Source: Sutcliffiella sp. FSL R7-0096 (lineage in GTDB: Bacteria > Bacillota > Bacilli > Bacillales > Bacillaceae_I). Taken from it: 64,000 nucleotides of DNA. Location: positions 3,142,001 through 3,206,000 of the forward strand of contig NZ_CP152003.1 of the NCBI RefSeq assembly GCF_038595065.1, given 5' to 3'. Shown in pieces: positions 7,833 through 16,285 of this stretch. Positions within the stretch are counted from its first letter, which is position 1, and every line of letters starts with the position of its first letter. The notes below the pieces were generated by a model that saw nothing but the letters and a program-made list of their open reading frames with translations, was not told where the DNA came from and did no database searches. Both the position numbers and the translations under genes were made by a program.

Positions 7833-7846
7833 TGAAAGCATTTGCA
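7833..7846. promoter_or_regulatory. Possible cre site (CcpA) upstream of the pts leader
   Basis: TGAAAGCATTTGCA matches 12 of 14 positions of TGWAANCGNTNWCA. It lies just upstream of the antiterminator, where the promoter of the leader should be, so it could mediate catabolite control of ptsHI. Weak evidence on its own. Confidence 0.3.
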
Positions 7847-7924
7847 TGAACATTTAGTTGAACGCTTCTTAGCTGTCCGTTGAGATTGTAGCATAAAAAA
7901 CAAAAGCTTGGCAATACTTTTGAC

Positions 7925-8113
7925 TCATACTCCATTCTTTTTCTTCTTAAAAAGCATCATGATTGCATAAGGGAGCACCCCGAAGAGCTGAAACGCGATT
8001 GGAGAACGCTCTTGCTTTTTAAGTTCCCTTTGCTCGCGCTTTACTTCCTTTGGCTGATCCATGTAGGTTACAAGCTGCTGTGTCACATATTTCACGTAAT
8101 CATTCGTTTTCAA
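7925..8113 (-). CDS. yqzE: YqzE family protein
   Basis: 62 residues beginning MKTNDYVKYVTQQLVTYMDQPKE and ending in a hydrophobic segment, LFGVLPYAIMMLFKKKK. This matches the small YqzE protein that lies next to the comG operon in B. subtilis. It has a charged, helical N-terminal two-thirds and a likely C-terminal membrane anchor. No biochemical role is known to me. A GGTGGTGG stretch before the ATG is the probable ribosome site. It follows aroK with a 30-base gap and could share its transcript. Confidence 0.85.
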   Translation of the reverse strand: MKTNDYVKYVTQQLVTYMDQPKEVKREQRELKKQERSPIAFQLFGVLPYAIMMLFKKKKNGV

Positions 8114-8145
8114 TTCAGTCCACCACCAAAAAGATTCTTATATCT

Positions 8146-8661
8146 TTAGTGTGGACTGTTATTCCATGTTTTAATCGCGTTATATACGGCTTCTGTAGCA
8201 TCTTCCAAGGTCAGCCCGGTTGTATTCACCTTGATGTGTGCTTGATTATATAGAGGTAGACGTGTTTTAAAAAGATCTATGACCTCTTCTTTCTTTTTCT
8301 GTTTTACAAGCGGTCTGGTTGTATCATTCTCCAAACGCGCCCATAGTACTTCCGGGTCTGCGTAAAGAAATATCATACAGCCGTTTTCTTTCATCCAGTC
8401 AATGTTTGCCTGTGCTGTCACTATTCCACCACCAGTTGTCACAAGGGTATTACTCACAGATAGTTCTTGTAGTGTCTTAGTTTCAAGCTCGCGAAAATAA
8501 CACTCTCCATATTTTTTGAAGATATCATTTATTTCCAATTCCATGTTCTGTTCAATAAGTGTATCTGTATCGTAGACAGGGAAATTTAGTTTGGTTGCCA
8601 ACGCCTGTCCGATTGTCGTTTTTCCCGCTCCCATAAACCCTGTAAGATAGATGCTCTTCAT
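8146..8661 (-). CDS. aroK: Shikimate kinase
   Basis: 171 residues. It phosphorylates shikimate at O3 with ATP, the fifth step of the chorismate (aromatic amino acid) pathway. The Walker A loop is GFMGAGKTT (residues 8-16); the substrate-binding Asp is in YDTDTLIE, the Arg in YFRELETKTL, and the glycine-rich TTGGGIV follows. The lid region holds the conserved Arg in DTTRPLV. AGAGGGAAG precedes the ATG. It is cytoplasmic and appears to be the first gene of a short unit with yqzE. Confidence 0.95.
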   Translation of the reverse strand: MKSIYLTGFMGAGKTTIGQALATKLNFPVYDTDTLIEQNMELEINDIFKKYGECYFRELETKTLQELSVSNTLVTTGGGIVTAQANIDWMKENGCMIFLYADPEVLWARLENDTTRPLVKQKKKEEVIDLFKTRLPLYNQAHIKVNTTGLTLEDATEAVYNAIKTWNNSPH

Positions 8662-8740
8662 TATTCTTCCCTCTCTTTCTTGGGATTCCTCTTTTTATTA
8701 TATTATAGGGGAAACCAGGCTCCCCCTCCACCTCTTCCTA

Positions 8741-8777
8741 TTTAAAAAGTGCCTCCAGTCAAGGAGACACTTTTGGA
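8741..8777 (-). terminator. Terminator downstream of the comG region
   Basis: On the minus strand AAAAGTGTCTCC pairs with GGAGGCACTTTTT, ending in a T run. It follows the pseudogene at 8790-9025 and would end transcripts coming from comGG. Confidence 0.85.
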
Positions 8778-8789
8778 AAAGTATACCGT

Positions 8790-9025
8790 TTAGTTATCTG
8801 GCATGACCCAAATAACTTCTGCAGACTGAATAAAGAAGCTAGAATTTCTAGCAACTAAAAAGACATGATCCTAATTAACATCCTTCAGTTAAACTCTGAT
8901 AAATCCCTGCGTCTTCTCCATCACCACTTTAGTTCCGACGATACTTCTTAAGGTATGGTACTCAAGTACTCATAGGCTTCTATTCCCATATATTGAACGG
9001 GCATCCCATTGTCCGCTTGATTCAT
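8790..9025 (-). pseudogene. Decayed DUF2642 (YuzF-like) gene
   Basis: From an ATG at 9025 with AAAGGAG upstream the frame reads MNQADNGMPVQYMGIEAYEY and stops. After a two-base frame change it continues LRSIVGTKVVMEKTQGFIRV, then a stop, LKDVN, a stop, DHVFLVARNSSFFIQSAEVI and WVMPDN. The order IVGTKV / TxGxxxxxLKDV / DHVxLV / IxWVMPD is that of DUF2642 proteins such as B. subtilis YuzF (about 78 residues). The total of 236 bases equals 78 codons plus 2, in keeping with one frameshift. Two in-frame stops make a working product unlikely. Confidence 0.75.
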
Positions 9026-9057
9026 TAGGTATCTAACTCCTTTATTTCAAGGTATAT

Positions 9058-9480
9058 TTATATGAATGGGACAATGGGATGGTGAGTTGATGAGATAAAA
9101 TTAATTGCTTCATACCAACCCAGCACCTTTTTTTCTTCCAAATCATAAAGAATGGTTGCTTTGTACTCCCTCCCATTCCTCGTTGTACACACAATGACAA
9201 TTTCCCTCTCTGCTCCAAGTTCTTTTACAGTAACCTTAGCCTCTCCCTCTGGTAATGTCACAGACGAAACGATATCTTCTCCTCCCGCTTCTAACTGCTG
9301 CTCCACAATATCCCATGTGTATTTCATCATGACTTCCAATTCAAACTGTAGATCTGATTCATGATAAAACATTTTTTCAAGCCGGTAGTTTTCCACCTGA
9401 TGGAGCAAGAAGGCGGAGAAAATGACACTTATGACCAGTGTGACGGGGAAGATATATCCGTTGTCCCGTCTACTCCTCAC
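9058..9480 (-). CDS. comGG: ComGG, minor competence pseudopilin
   Basis: The last comG gene, about 140 residues. It begins RRDNGYIFPVTLVISVIFSAFLL: a short leader, one membrane helix and a 100-residue outer domain. B. subtilis ComGG likewise lacks the standard prepilin cleavage motif and needs ComGE, F and D to function. The frame is open to an ATG at 9516, but the GTG at 9480 overlaps the comGF stop and gives a product aligned with B. subtilis ComGG, so I prefer it. It acts in the membrane-wall zone during DNA uptake. Confidence 0.85.
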   Translation of the reverse strand: MRSRRDNGYIFPVTLVISVIFSAFLLHQVENYRLEKMFYHESDLQFELEVMMKYTWDIVEQQLEAGGEDIVSSVTLPEGEAKVTVKELGAEREIVIVCTTRNGREYKATILYDLEEKKVLGWYEAINFISSTHHPIVPFI

Positions 9481-9922
9481 TCCAACTATTGCGGATTGCC
9501 CCGACTTTGAATTCATGGATCATTCCGTCTCTTCCCTTCACCCTGAATATGGCTCCATTTCTCACTTCTTCAAACGAAATACTTTCCACTCCATGTAGGA
9601 GCAATTCGTGTCCAGTTCCATTGACCCGCCGCCTGATATTTTTCTGAAAATATTCATAGGTGACCCTTTGCTCGGCTTGATTGATGATGACCATCGTATT
9701 CCCCTCCACCGAAACTCTCTTCGCAGTACGAACTTCCCTTGTAGCCTGCTGGATAAACACCTCAAGCTCCAAAGGATGGATACCATCCCCTTTTTCTGTT
9801 AAAAGAGAAAGGTTTTTAAGAAGAAGCGGAAAAAACGCTGTGAGAATAAGGATCACCGAAAAACTGACCAAGACTTCCAATAGTGTAAACCCTTCATCTT
9901 TACGAAAGATGGACATACCCAC
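9470..9922 (-). CDS. comGF: ComGF, competence pseudopilin
   Basis: 150 residues. The prepilin signature is MSIFRKDEGFTLLEVLVSFSV, with cleavage expected before Phe by the ComC peptidase. The outer domain includes the family feature RRVNGTGHELLLHGVESISF. It is a minor subunit of the DNA-uptake pseudopilus. It overlaps comGE by 23 bases upstream and comGG downstream, so translation is coupled. Confidence 0.9.
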   Translation of the reverse strand: MGMSIFRKDEGFTLLEVLVSFSVILILTAFFPLLLKNLSLLTEKGDGIHPLELEVFIQQATREVRTAKRVSVEGNTMVIINQAEQRVTYEYFQKNIRRRVNGTGHELLLHGVESISFEEVRNGAIFRVKGRDGMIHEFKVGAIRNSWSEE

Positions 9923-10235
9923 ACCTTTCCTTCTCCAACGACCTATAATTTATATAGGACACACACAGCATCGGCGGGACGATATCTTCTACCAATGTGA
10001 GAGAATAAGAGGTGCCGTTTCTGTTTACCGTACTTTCTTCAAATAATATTGTCTCCGTACGTATTCGTTCCAGTTCCAGCGTCAATATGAATCTAGCTTG
10101 TTGATCGAGGATAAACCCCTTCCGTTCCTGATTCATTCGCACTAGTCCAGGAAGCAGAACAGAGGCGATTACCATCCATACCACAAGAGCCCCTAAGACC
10201 TCCACTAATGTAAATCCTTTAGAGTTTTTCCACAT
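9900..10235 (-). CDS. comGE: ComGE, competence pseudopilin
   Basis: 111 residues with a textbook type IV prepilin start, MWKNSKGFTLVEVLGALVVW (cleavage after Gly, Glu at +5). A single helix is followed by a short outer domain. In B. subtilis it bridges the other minor pseudopilins. The gene overlaps comGD upstream and comGF downstream in the same compact operon. Confidence 0.9.
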   Translation of the reverse strand: MWKNSKGFTLVEVLGALVVWMVIASVLLPGLVRMNQERKGFILDQQARFILTLELERIRTETILFEESTVNRNGTSYSLTLVEDIVPPMLCVSYINYRSLEKERCGYVHLS

Positions 10236-10677
10236 AGAAACGGCCTTTTCCTAAAGTGAAAACGTATTGATAGTTTTCTGTTCCGTCTATGAAGATTCCG
10301 ATTGCGCCTGCCTTATTGATGCTTCCATTGCCATTGTAAGTCAGCCTCTCCCCCATGGTACGTGTATCTATCCTGATATCACGGTGATATTCCCTATAAA
10401 CCAGTTCATGGATCTGGAAGGTTCCTTGACGGATACGGTAATAGTTATTTCTGGGGGTGAAAATGATATTAACATTGGTTTTTGTACTTATGGCATACTG
10501 TTGGGCAAACAACAGGTCATTGCTTAATTGCTCACTAAATTGTTCTCCCACTTTATTTTTGTTGGTACCACTTAGATTAAGGATGGTCACCGAAAGAAGG
10601 ATAGAAACAAGAGAAAGAACCAGTATGGATTCCATGAGGGAGTAGCCTTTTGAATCTAAGGATCTATTACCCACCAT
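10219..10677 (-). CDS. comGD: ComGD, competence pseudopilin
   Basis: 152 residues starting MVGNRSLDSKGYSLMESILV; the cleavage motif is the variant KG/YSLMES, retaining Glu at +5. The C-terminal beta domain (FTPRNNYYRIRQG, TYNGNGSINKAGAI) fits the GspH/ComGD group. It is a minor pseudopilin of the DNA-uptake machine. It overlaps comGC by 11 bases. Confidence 0.9.
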   Translation of the reverse strand: MVGNRSLDSKGYSLMESILVLSLVSILLSVTILNLSGTNKNKVGEQFSEQLSNDLLFAQQYAISTKTNVNIIFTPRNNYYRIRQGTFQIHELVYREYHRDIRIDTRTMGERLTYNGNGSINKAGAIGIFIDGTENYQYVFTLGKGRFYVEKL

Positions 10678-10999
10678 TTGCTTCAGCCTTCTTATTGACG
10701 ATAGTAATGATATTTCCGTTTGGACAGTTTAATGTGTTGTCATCATCAAAACGGTCTTCAAGATATTCGGGCGAGTTCAAATCATCGATGGATTCCGGCT
10801 CGCTGCCTGTATCCAATCGGTATGCCTGTATTTGGGCATCCACCATGCTGAGCAAAGCCTCGCACCCTTTATCCCCGATGATGCTTGAATTTTTTGTGAC
10901 GTTGGGAATCATGATTAAAAGCAATACTGTAATGACTAACATGACTAAAAGCATTTCCACCAATGTAAAGCCACTATCATCTTTTAAAAGCTTTTTCAT
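10667..10999 (-). CDS. comGC: ComGC, major competence pseudopilin
   Basis: 110 residues with MKKLLKDDSGFTLVEMLLVM at the start, the prepilin cleavage site, and a long hydrophobic helix. The mature part holds two Cys (KGCEALL and LNCPNG), matching the internal disulfide known for B. subtilis ComGC. It forms the bulk of the competence pseudopilus that carries DNA through the wall. It follows comGB with no gap. Confidence 0.95.
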   Translation of the reverse strand: MKKLLKDDSGFTLVEMLLVMLVITVLLLIMIPNVTKNSSIIGDKGCEALLSMVDAQIQAYRLDTGSEPESIDDLNSPEYLEDRFDDDNTLNCPNGNIITIVNKKAEANGG

Positions 11000-12040
11000 T
11001 TATAACCCTCCTAATAATTGAAACATCGGAATGAAAATACAAAGATACAACACAAAAACAAATGAACCTATCCCTAAAAATAGAACAGGCTGAATTCTTC
11101 CAAGTAGCCTTTCGCTTTTTTCCTGCATTTTCACTAACAGCAGCTTGCTGTACTGCTCGAGCTCCTGTCCTAACTTCCCATTCTTTTGCCCATGCACAAT
11201 AATCACATCCAACCCCTTTACAAATACGTTCTCGCTTTCCACCAACTTTTCCAATTTCTCCCCTTCCACCAAACGGTAACGATATTCTTTAGCTTTCGAA
11301 TGGAAAAACGGATGGTATCGTTGCTGCTCGAACACAGCTATGGCCTCATTGATGGTTAAACCACTTAAGAGCAAGCTGCTTAATTGTTGAGTGAAATAAT
11401 GGGAATAATGAAGGGAGAGAAAGGTTTTGAGAAGAGGAAACTTCAACAGCAAATCCACCTTTTGAGATGGATTCAATCTTTTTTCTATCACTTTATAAAA
11501 TAGATAAGCTGCAAATAACCCGAGTACACATCCCATCAGCACAATGGGAATTTGAACAACTAGAAAGAAAAATACGGAGATAACTGGACTCAAAGAAATG
11601 TTCATCTGTGAAAAGAGTAGATGAAACTGTGGAAGAAGCACCATTTGCACAAAAACAAGCATGATAATAACCAAAAATAGAAGTAGAATGGGATACCTGA
11701 GTAAGGAGAAGATCTTATCCCGGTAATACCTCTTTCGTTCCAGCAGTGCTCCCCCTGATCGAAAAGCCTGCCCAAGGTTTCCATGCTTCTGAGAAAAGAA
11801 CAGTAAAGACAGGATATCCTGATTGAAATGCAGACTCTCTAGAACTTGGTGAACACTGTACCCTTTTTTCAGCTCCCCAATGGCATCCAGCAAGCTTCTT
11901 TTCTTTTCCGCTTCAAAGTGGATACTCATCAACTCCAACGCTTCCAATAGTGAATAGCCATTTGTATAGAGGTCCCCCATCCGTTTAAGGAAATCCTCTT
12001 GAGCTTTAAGCGGCCAGCTCCTATTGCCCCTTGCCATCAT
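11000..12040 (-). CDS. comGB: ComGB, polytopic membrane assembly protein (GspF/PilC family)
   Basis: 346 residues with two T2SS-F domains (about 15-130 and 215-335), each cytoplasmic, separated by membrane helices near residues 110-135, 155-185 and 315-340. Repeated motifs such as GYSLLEALELM and GLTINEAIAVF mark the two halves. It is the inner-membrane platform that pairs with the ComGA ATPase to assemble the pseudopilus. It overlaps comGA by 20 bases. Confidence 0.95.
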   Translation of the reverse strand: MMARGNRSWPLKAQEDFLKRMGDLYTNGYSLLEALELMSIHFEAEKKRSLLDAIGELKKGYSVHQVLESLHFNQDILSLLFFSQKHGNLGQAFRSGGALLERKRYYRDKIFSLLRYPILLLFLVIIMLVFVQMVLLPQFHLLFSQMNISLSPVISVFFFLVVQIPIVLMGCVLGLFAAYLFYKVIEKRLNPSQKVDLLLKFPLLKTFLSLHYSHYFTQQLSSLLLSGLTINEAIAVFEQQRYHPFFHSKAKEYRYRLVEGEKLEKLVESENVFVKGLDVIIVHGQKNGKLGQELEQYSKLLLVKMQEKSERLLGRIQPVLFLGIGSFVFVLYLCIFIPMFQLLGGL

Positions 12041-13091
12041 TCACCCATCTTTCATATTCCTTTTGATGAATGAATCCCAGGGCTATTCCCTTTTTAATCA
12101 CTTCCCTCAGAGTAGGATAGCTCAATTCCACCTTCTCCCCTTTACACTCCTCCATCACCTTGGACAGTTCCCTCCCATACAAAAGTTCATAAACACTGGC
12201 CAATCGATGATGCCTGTATTTCCTGCAAAAAGATGTACATTCCCCCTGGCAATATGGACATTTTAACTGCACCAGCCTTTGTGCCGAAATAGCGATCAAT
12301 GTCTGTTCCAGCTCCTGTTGAGTGACACCAAACTCCAACAGCCGATGTACCGCCCCTTTGGCATCCCGCGTATGCAAAGTGCTTAACACCAAATGTCCCG
12401 TTAATGCTGCCCTTATGGCAATTTTCGCCGTTTCTTCATCCCTGATCTCCCCAACCATGATAATGTCTGGATCATGTCTGAGAATTGCCTTTAGACCTGC
12501 CGCGTACGTTATTCCAGCCTTTTCATTCACCTGCACCTGCAGAACATGTTTGCTTCTACGCTCCACCGGATCCTCAAGCGTAATAATATTCCGTTGCAAC
12601 AACCCCTTTGATTCTTCCAGTATGGAATACAAAGTGGTGGTCTTGCCTGAGCCGGTTGGTCCGGTGAACAGGACAAGGCCGTGTGAATGCTTCATTAAGG
12701 AAAATAGCTTTCTTGTAGAATTCGGAAATAAGGATAGACGTTTTAAAGGGAAGTGGCTGTCATCATGCGGCAGGATCCTGATGACAAGGCTTTCTTGGTT
12801 AACAGTGGGCAAGGTCGAGAGTCGTAGATTGATGTGTTTGGAGTCAATGTAAAGGTTTAAGGCGCCATTTTGCGGCTTTCTTGTTTCTCCTATATCCATT
12901 TCGGCTTGGAATTTAAGGTGGGATAGCATCCGTTCATAGATTGGTAGGGGGAGTTCTTCTTGGTCATAGAGGTAGTGGTCCAGACGGAAAAGTACTTTGG
13001 CGGACATTTCATGTGGTTTGATGTGAATATCTGATACACGTAAGCCTATAGCTTGGCGAACAATCTCTTCACACTTTTTTTCAATATTCAT
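12021..13091 (-). CDS. comGA: ComGA, traffic ATPase of the competence pseudopilus
   Basis: 356 residues, GspE/PilB superfamily. Walker A is GPTGSGKTTTLYS (about 144-156); the Asp and His boxes include LEDPVERR and LSTLHTRDAKGAVHRL; Walker B is DPDIIMVGEIRDEET. Near the C-terminus CPYCQGECTSFC supplies a cluster of Cys that may bind zinc, as in other PilB-type ATPases. It drives pseudopilus assembly at the cell pole. It is the first gene of comG. The start is ATG; the 440-base gap upstream should hold the ComK-controlled promoter. Confidence 0.96.
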   Translation of the reverse strand: MNIEKKCEEIVRQAIGLRVSDIHIKPHEMSAKVLFRLDHYLYDQEELPLPIYERMLSHLKFQAEMDIGETRKPQNGALNLYIDSKHINLRLSTLPTVNQESLVIRILPHDDSHFPLKRLSLFPNSTRKLFSLMKHSHGLVLFTGPTGSGKTTTLYSILEESKGLLQRNIITLEDPVERRSKHVLQVQVNEKAGITYAAGLKAILRHDPDIIMVGEIRDEETAKIAIRAALTGHLVLSTLHTRDAKGAVHRLLEFGVTQQELEQTLIAISAQRLVQLKCPYCQGECTSFCRKYRHHRLASVYELLYGRELSKVMEECKGEKVELSYPTLREVIKKGIALGFIHQKEYERWVNDGKGQ

Positions 13092-13313
13092 TTGTCACCT
13101 CATTTTGTGTTGGTTTGTTTGTTGGATGGGAGAAGTTGAGCTTGGTTTCTTGAGGATAAAGATCATGGCTGGATGGGGGACAGGCCTTAACATACATGTC
13201 GAAGAGCTTTGCAGTTGCAGGTTTTACATTTCTCAAACTCCTTTCCGAAGAATTTCCTACTCTTATAGCTTTCTACATAGTTTGACAGATTCCTGCAAAG
13301 TTTTTTATTTTTT
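13092..13313 (-). promoter_or_regulatory. Upstream region of comG; no clear ComK box read
   Basis: About 220 AT-rich bases between comGA and the repeat element at 13314. ComK boxes (AAAA-N5-TTTT pairs) are expected from knowledge of comG, but I could not pick out a convincing pair by eye. Short open frames here have no ribosome site and look spurious. Confidence 0.3.
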
Positions 13314-13497
13314 GGCTGTTTTCGTAAACTTTGTTGTTTGTTCGTATTATAGAATCAACCGTAATATTCATTACTGTCGTGCTCTTTTCCCTTCTATACT
13401 GAAAATTACTACCTGCATATTAATGATAAGTAAGCAATAAAAAAGTCCAATTGCCGACTTTTTACTCGTAATAGCAACAATCCTTGAGAAAAGAGCC
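13314..13497. mobile_element. MITE copy A (ISL3-type ends), upstream of comG
   Basis: 184 bp starting GGCTGTTTTCGTAAACTTTG and ending in the complement of GGCTCTTTTCTCAAGGATTG. The 8-bp flank TATTTTTT is present on both sides (target duplication). Inside is a near-palindrome AAAAAGTCCAATTGCCGACT continuing to TTTTT. No coding capacity. Confidence 0.85.
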
Positions 13498-13531
13498 TAT
13501 TTTTTCAAAAAAAATGAGACCACACCTTTCA

Positions 13532-14353
13532 TCAGAAAGATTTAATCCCCTTTATATATTCTTCCACTAATTTTCCGATCTCTTGAATAGCCCTTTTGCC
13601 ACTGTAATTAACAAGCAAGTCATCGACAAGAACCGCCACCGTCAGTTTTTTCCCACCAAAGGTGATAATTCCGCAATCATGCTCTACACCTGCCAGCTCC
13701 CCAGTTTTGTTAGCAATCTTCAGCGAATCAAGATCCATGTAAAATGGAAGCTTATCTAGAAGCTGTTGACCACCAAGAATACACAGCATCGTTTGTCTGC
13801 TCATATCTGAAAACACAGCCCTTTTGGAGTCTTCCGTATGCAAAAGCTTCAAACACGCTACCATATCCTGTGCACTTGTCTTGTTTTCCAATCCGGCAGT
13901 TGCCGCTTTGAAATCCATCATCTTTCGCTCGAGCCTCGTGCTCTTCAATCCCTGCTCTGCACAGAACTCGGCCACAGCACTCAATCCGATAATGTCGATG
14001 ACCTTATTGGTCGCGGTATTATCCGATACAACAATCATCAGCGTCAACAAGTCCCTTAATGTAAAACTTGTTCCTCCGTCTAAAAATTGACTGACTCCCG
14101 CTCCACCGACTCGATTTTCTTTGTCAATGGAATACCTGTCATAAATATTCAACCGGCCCGCTTCCACCTGTTTAAATGCCGCCATCAGAATGGGAATCTT
14201 TATCAAACTGGCCGCCTTTTTCTGAGTATCCGCATCAATTTGCAGCTGCCGGCCACACTCGTCCTCCATCATAAAACTAACGTGTCCGGCAGTGGAATCC
14301 ACCACTGCCTGGACACGTTCCTTCCATTCTAGCAAGCTTGGATCAGCTCCCAT
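13532..14353 (-). CDS. Serine hydrolase, class A beta-lactamase-like fold
   Basis: About 273 residues. The active-site motifs of penicillin-interacting serine enzymes are all visible: SxxK in [15 protein letters not shown] in VVSDNTATN, and KTG in [10 protein letters not shown]; an ERKMMD stretch sits where class A enzymes have the ExxLN loop. There is no signal peptide, so it appears cytoplasmic, unlike secreted beta-lactamases. The frame runs up to 14584 inside ykfD, but the ATGs at 14353-14356 overlap the ykfD end and give the family start. Its place at the end of the dpp-ykf operon suggests action on imported muropeptides; this is inference. Confidence 0.8.
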   Translation of the reverse strand: MGADPSLLEWKERVQAVVDSTAGHVSFMMEDECGRQLQIDADTQKKAASLIKIPILMAAFKQVEAGRLNIYDRYSIDKENRVGGAGVSQFLDGGTSFTLRDLLTLMIVVSDNTATNKVIDIIGLSAVAEFCAEQGLKSTRLERKMMDFKAATAGLENKTSAQDMVACLKLLHTEDSKRAVFSDMSRQTMLCILGGQQLLDKLPFYMDLDSLKIANKTGELAGVEHDCGIITFGGKKLTVAVLVDDLLVNYSGKRAIQEIGKLVEEYIKGIKSF

Positions 14354-15362
14354 CATGCGCACTTGCCACCATTTCCCGTACTTTATCTGGCCCAACAATC
14401 TTTTCATTATATAAATGACATGCCACATAATGACGGTCTTCCACTTCTTGCCATTCCGGGATCGATTGGCTGCAAGCTTCCATCGCATGCGGACAACGGG
14501 TACGGAAGACACAGCCGCTTGGTGGGTTGATCGGGCTAGGTATCTCCCCTTGGACAATCTGTCTTTCCCTTCTGTCTTCCACATCTGGGTCAGGTATCGG
14601 GATGGCAGAAAGCAATGCTTGTGTATATGGGTGTAATGGCTTTTTGTAAAGTACCTTGCTTTCGGTCAATTCCATCATCTTCCCGAGGTACATGACCCCT
14701 ATCCGATCACTTATATGTTTGACCATGGATAGATCATGGGCAATAAACAGATAGGTCAAGCCTTTTTCTTTCTGAAGTCGTTTCATTAAGTTCACCACTT
14801 GCGCCTGGACGGATACATCCAATGCAGAAATAGGTTCATCTGCAATGATGAAGTCCGGATCCAATGCCAGTGCACGGGCAATTCCGATACGTTGCCTTTG
14901 TCCACCGCTGAATTCATGCGGATAACGGTTCGCATGTTCACGGTTTAGGCCCACATCTTCCAATAGTTGATAGACACGTTCTGTTCGCTCTTTACTATTT
15001 TTGTAGATTCCATGCACTTCCATCGGTTCGGAAATGATCTCTTTTACCGTGGAACGCGGATTTAAAGAGGCATATGGATCTTGAAAGATCATCTGCATGT
15101 TTCGGTGGAAAGCAAATTTCTCTTTCTCGGTAAGAGTATGAACATCCTTTCCGTTAAAGTTAACTTCCCCTGCCGTTTTGCCATATAATCCGATTATTGT
15201 CCTACCAGTAGTGGATTTTCCACATCCGGACTCTCCAACAAGACCAAAGGTTTCTCCCTGATAAATATCAAATGAGACGTTGTCCACTGCTTTAAGGGTT
15301 TGATTTTTCCCAAGAAAAAAATATTTTTGCAAGTTTTTCACTTGTAGTAGTTTCTTTTGCAT
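14343..15362 (-). CDS. ykfD: Oligopeptide ABC transporter ATPase (YkfD/DppF type)
   Basis: About 339 residues from [17 protein letters not shown]. Walker A is [12 protein letters not shown], the signature [17 protein letters not shown], Walker [15 protein letters not shown]. The C-terminal oligopeptide-transporter extension holds the Cys-rich [16 protein letters not shown]. It energises peptide import together with DppD. The frame opens at 15404, but AAGGACGGGGA in front of the ATG at 15362 fixes the start, 3 bases before the ykfC stop. Gene order equals that of B. subtilis ykfABCD. Confidence 0.93.
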   Translation of the reverse strand: MQKKLLQVKNLQKYFFLGKNQTLKAVDNVSFDIYQGETFGLVGESGCGKSTTGRTIIGLYGKTAGEVNFNGKDVHTLTEKEKFAFHRNMQMIFQDPYASLNPRSTVKEIISEPMEVHGIYKNSKERTERVYQLLEDVGLNREHANRYPHEFSGGQRQRIGIARALALDPDFIIADEPISALDVSVQAQVVNLMKRLQKEKGLTYLFIAHDLSMVKHISDRIGVMYLGKMMELTESKVLYKKPLHPYTQALLSAIPIPDPDVEDRRERQIVQGEIPSPINPPSGCVFRTRCPHAMEACSQSIPEWQEVEDRHYVACHLYNEKIVGPDKVREMVASAHDGS

Positions 15363-15364
15363 GA

Positions 15365-16285
15365 TTATTCCCCGTCCTTTTGCCAGTACCTTCTTGCTGC
15401 ACATAATTCTTTTTCGTAGATGGTATTTTCCATTGGCAGGATCTCAATATCCCTACCTGTTTTCGGTGAGTGTAAAAGTTTGCCCTCTCCGTGATAGATT
15501 CCGACATGATGAATCTTGCCTTTGCCCTCTTCATAGGCAAAAAACAGAAGGTCGCCAGGTTCCAATGCGTCAAGTTCCACATTTTCACCCTCTTTAGCCT
15601 GGTCATGAGCATCGCGTGGGATGATATAACCATTAGCTTTGCACATTGTGTAACTAAAGCCAGAGCAATCCATGCCATATCCACTCATGCCACCCCATAA
15701 ATATGGAAGACCAAGGAATCTTTCACCCGTTCGGACGATATCTGCTCCCGAACCCTTTGGAATGGAAGCAAGTCCTTCATAAACAGAAGTATTATCCGTG
15801 CCCAGCAGTCCAACACTTCCATCAGGAAGTTGAACCTTCACCTTCTCTTCCCCTTTATCCACTACTGGCAAAATGGTCTGGAAGCTAAGCTCTAGTAATT
15901 CCTTATCCTCCGTTGAAAACAATGTGGTCAGATTGCTTGTCACCACTACAACCTGACTATCTAGCTTCCAGTCCGTTACTTCTGTAATCTGACATTTCGG
16001 CACCCAGCCAGGATATCCCCTGTCATCCTTCGATGAGCCTTGTGTCAAAGCAATAATATGATAATAATTTTCCTTTTCCTCTAGAACGAGAACCTCTTGC
16101 CCGTAAAGCAATTGAGATTGAATTAGGTTGGCATCACACAGCTCTAACCTTGTTTCAAAATTCAGCAAATCCAGCCAGCTACTGATATCAGTAGGATTGG
16201 ATATAGCTTTTTCGTCCAGCTTCCTTGCTGAATCATAAGAGGTCCATACGGTGGCTACCGGTACATTTATGACAAATTTACTCAA
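15365..16285 (-). CDS. ykfC: Gamma-D-glutamyl-L-diamino acid endopeptidase, NlpC/P60 (YkfC)
   Basis: About 306 residues. It cuts L-Ala-gamma-D-Glu-diaminopimelate peptides derived from cell wall. Two SH3b-like domains come first; the C-terminal NlpC/P60 domain has the catalytic Cys in [12 protein letters not shown] and the His in [10 protein letters not shown]. No signal peptide is present, as in cytoplasmic YkfC. A TTG at 16285 ([14 protein letters not shown]) lies 8 bases after AAAGGAGG, which favours it over the ATG at 16306 that overlaps the ribosome site. It makes the L-Ala-D-Glu substrate of YkfB. Confidence 0.93.
   Translation of the reverse strand: MSKFVINVPVATVWTSYDSARKLDEKAISNPTDISSWLDLLNFETRLELCDANLIQSQLLYGQEVLVLEEKENYYHIIALTQGSSKDDRGYPGWVPKCQITEVTDWKLDSQVVVVTSNLTTLFSTEDKELLELSFQTILPVVDKGEEKVKVQLPDGSVGLLGTDNTSVYEGLASIPKGSGADIVRTGERFLGLPYLWGGMSGYGMDCSGFSYTMCKANGYIIPRDAHDQAKEGENVELDALEPGDLLFFAYEEGKGKIHHVGIYHGEGKLLHSPKTGRDIEILPMENTIYEKELCAARRYWQKDGE

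Noticed and set aside
9058-9516. ComGG start at the ATG at 9516
   Set aside because: It would add 12 residues with no counterpart in ComGG and lie deep within comGF; GTG at 9480 fits better.
13105-13440. 111-codon plus-strand frame upstream of comGA
   Set aside because: It reads through MITE copy A and has no ribosome site; the protein looks random.
13532-14353. Beta-lactam resistance gene
   Set aside because: No signal peptide and located in a peptide-recycling operon; motifs alone do not show drug hydrolysis.
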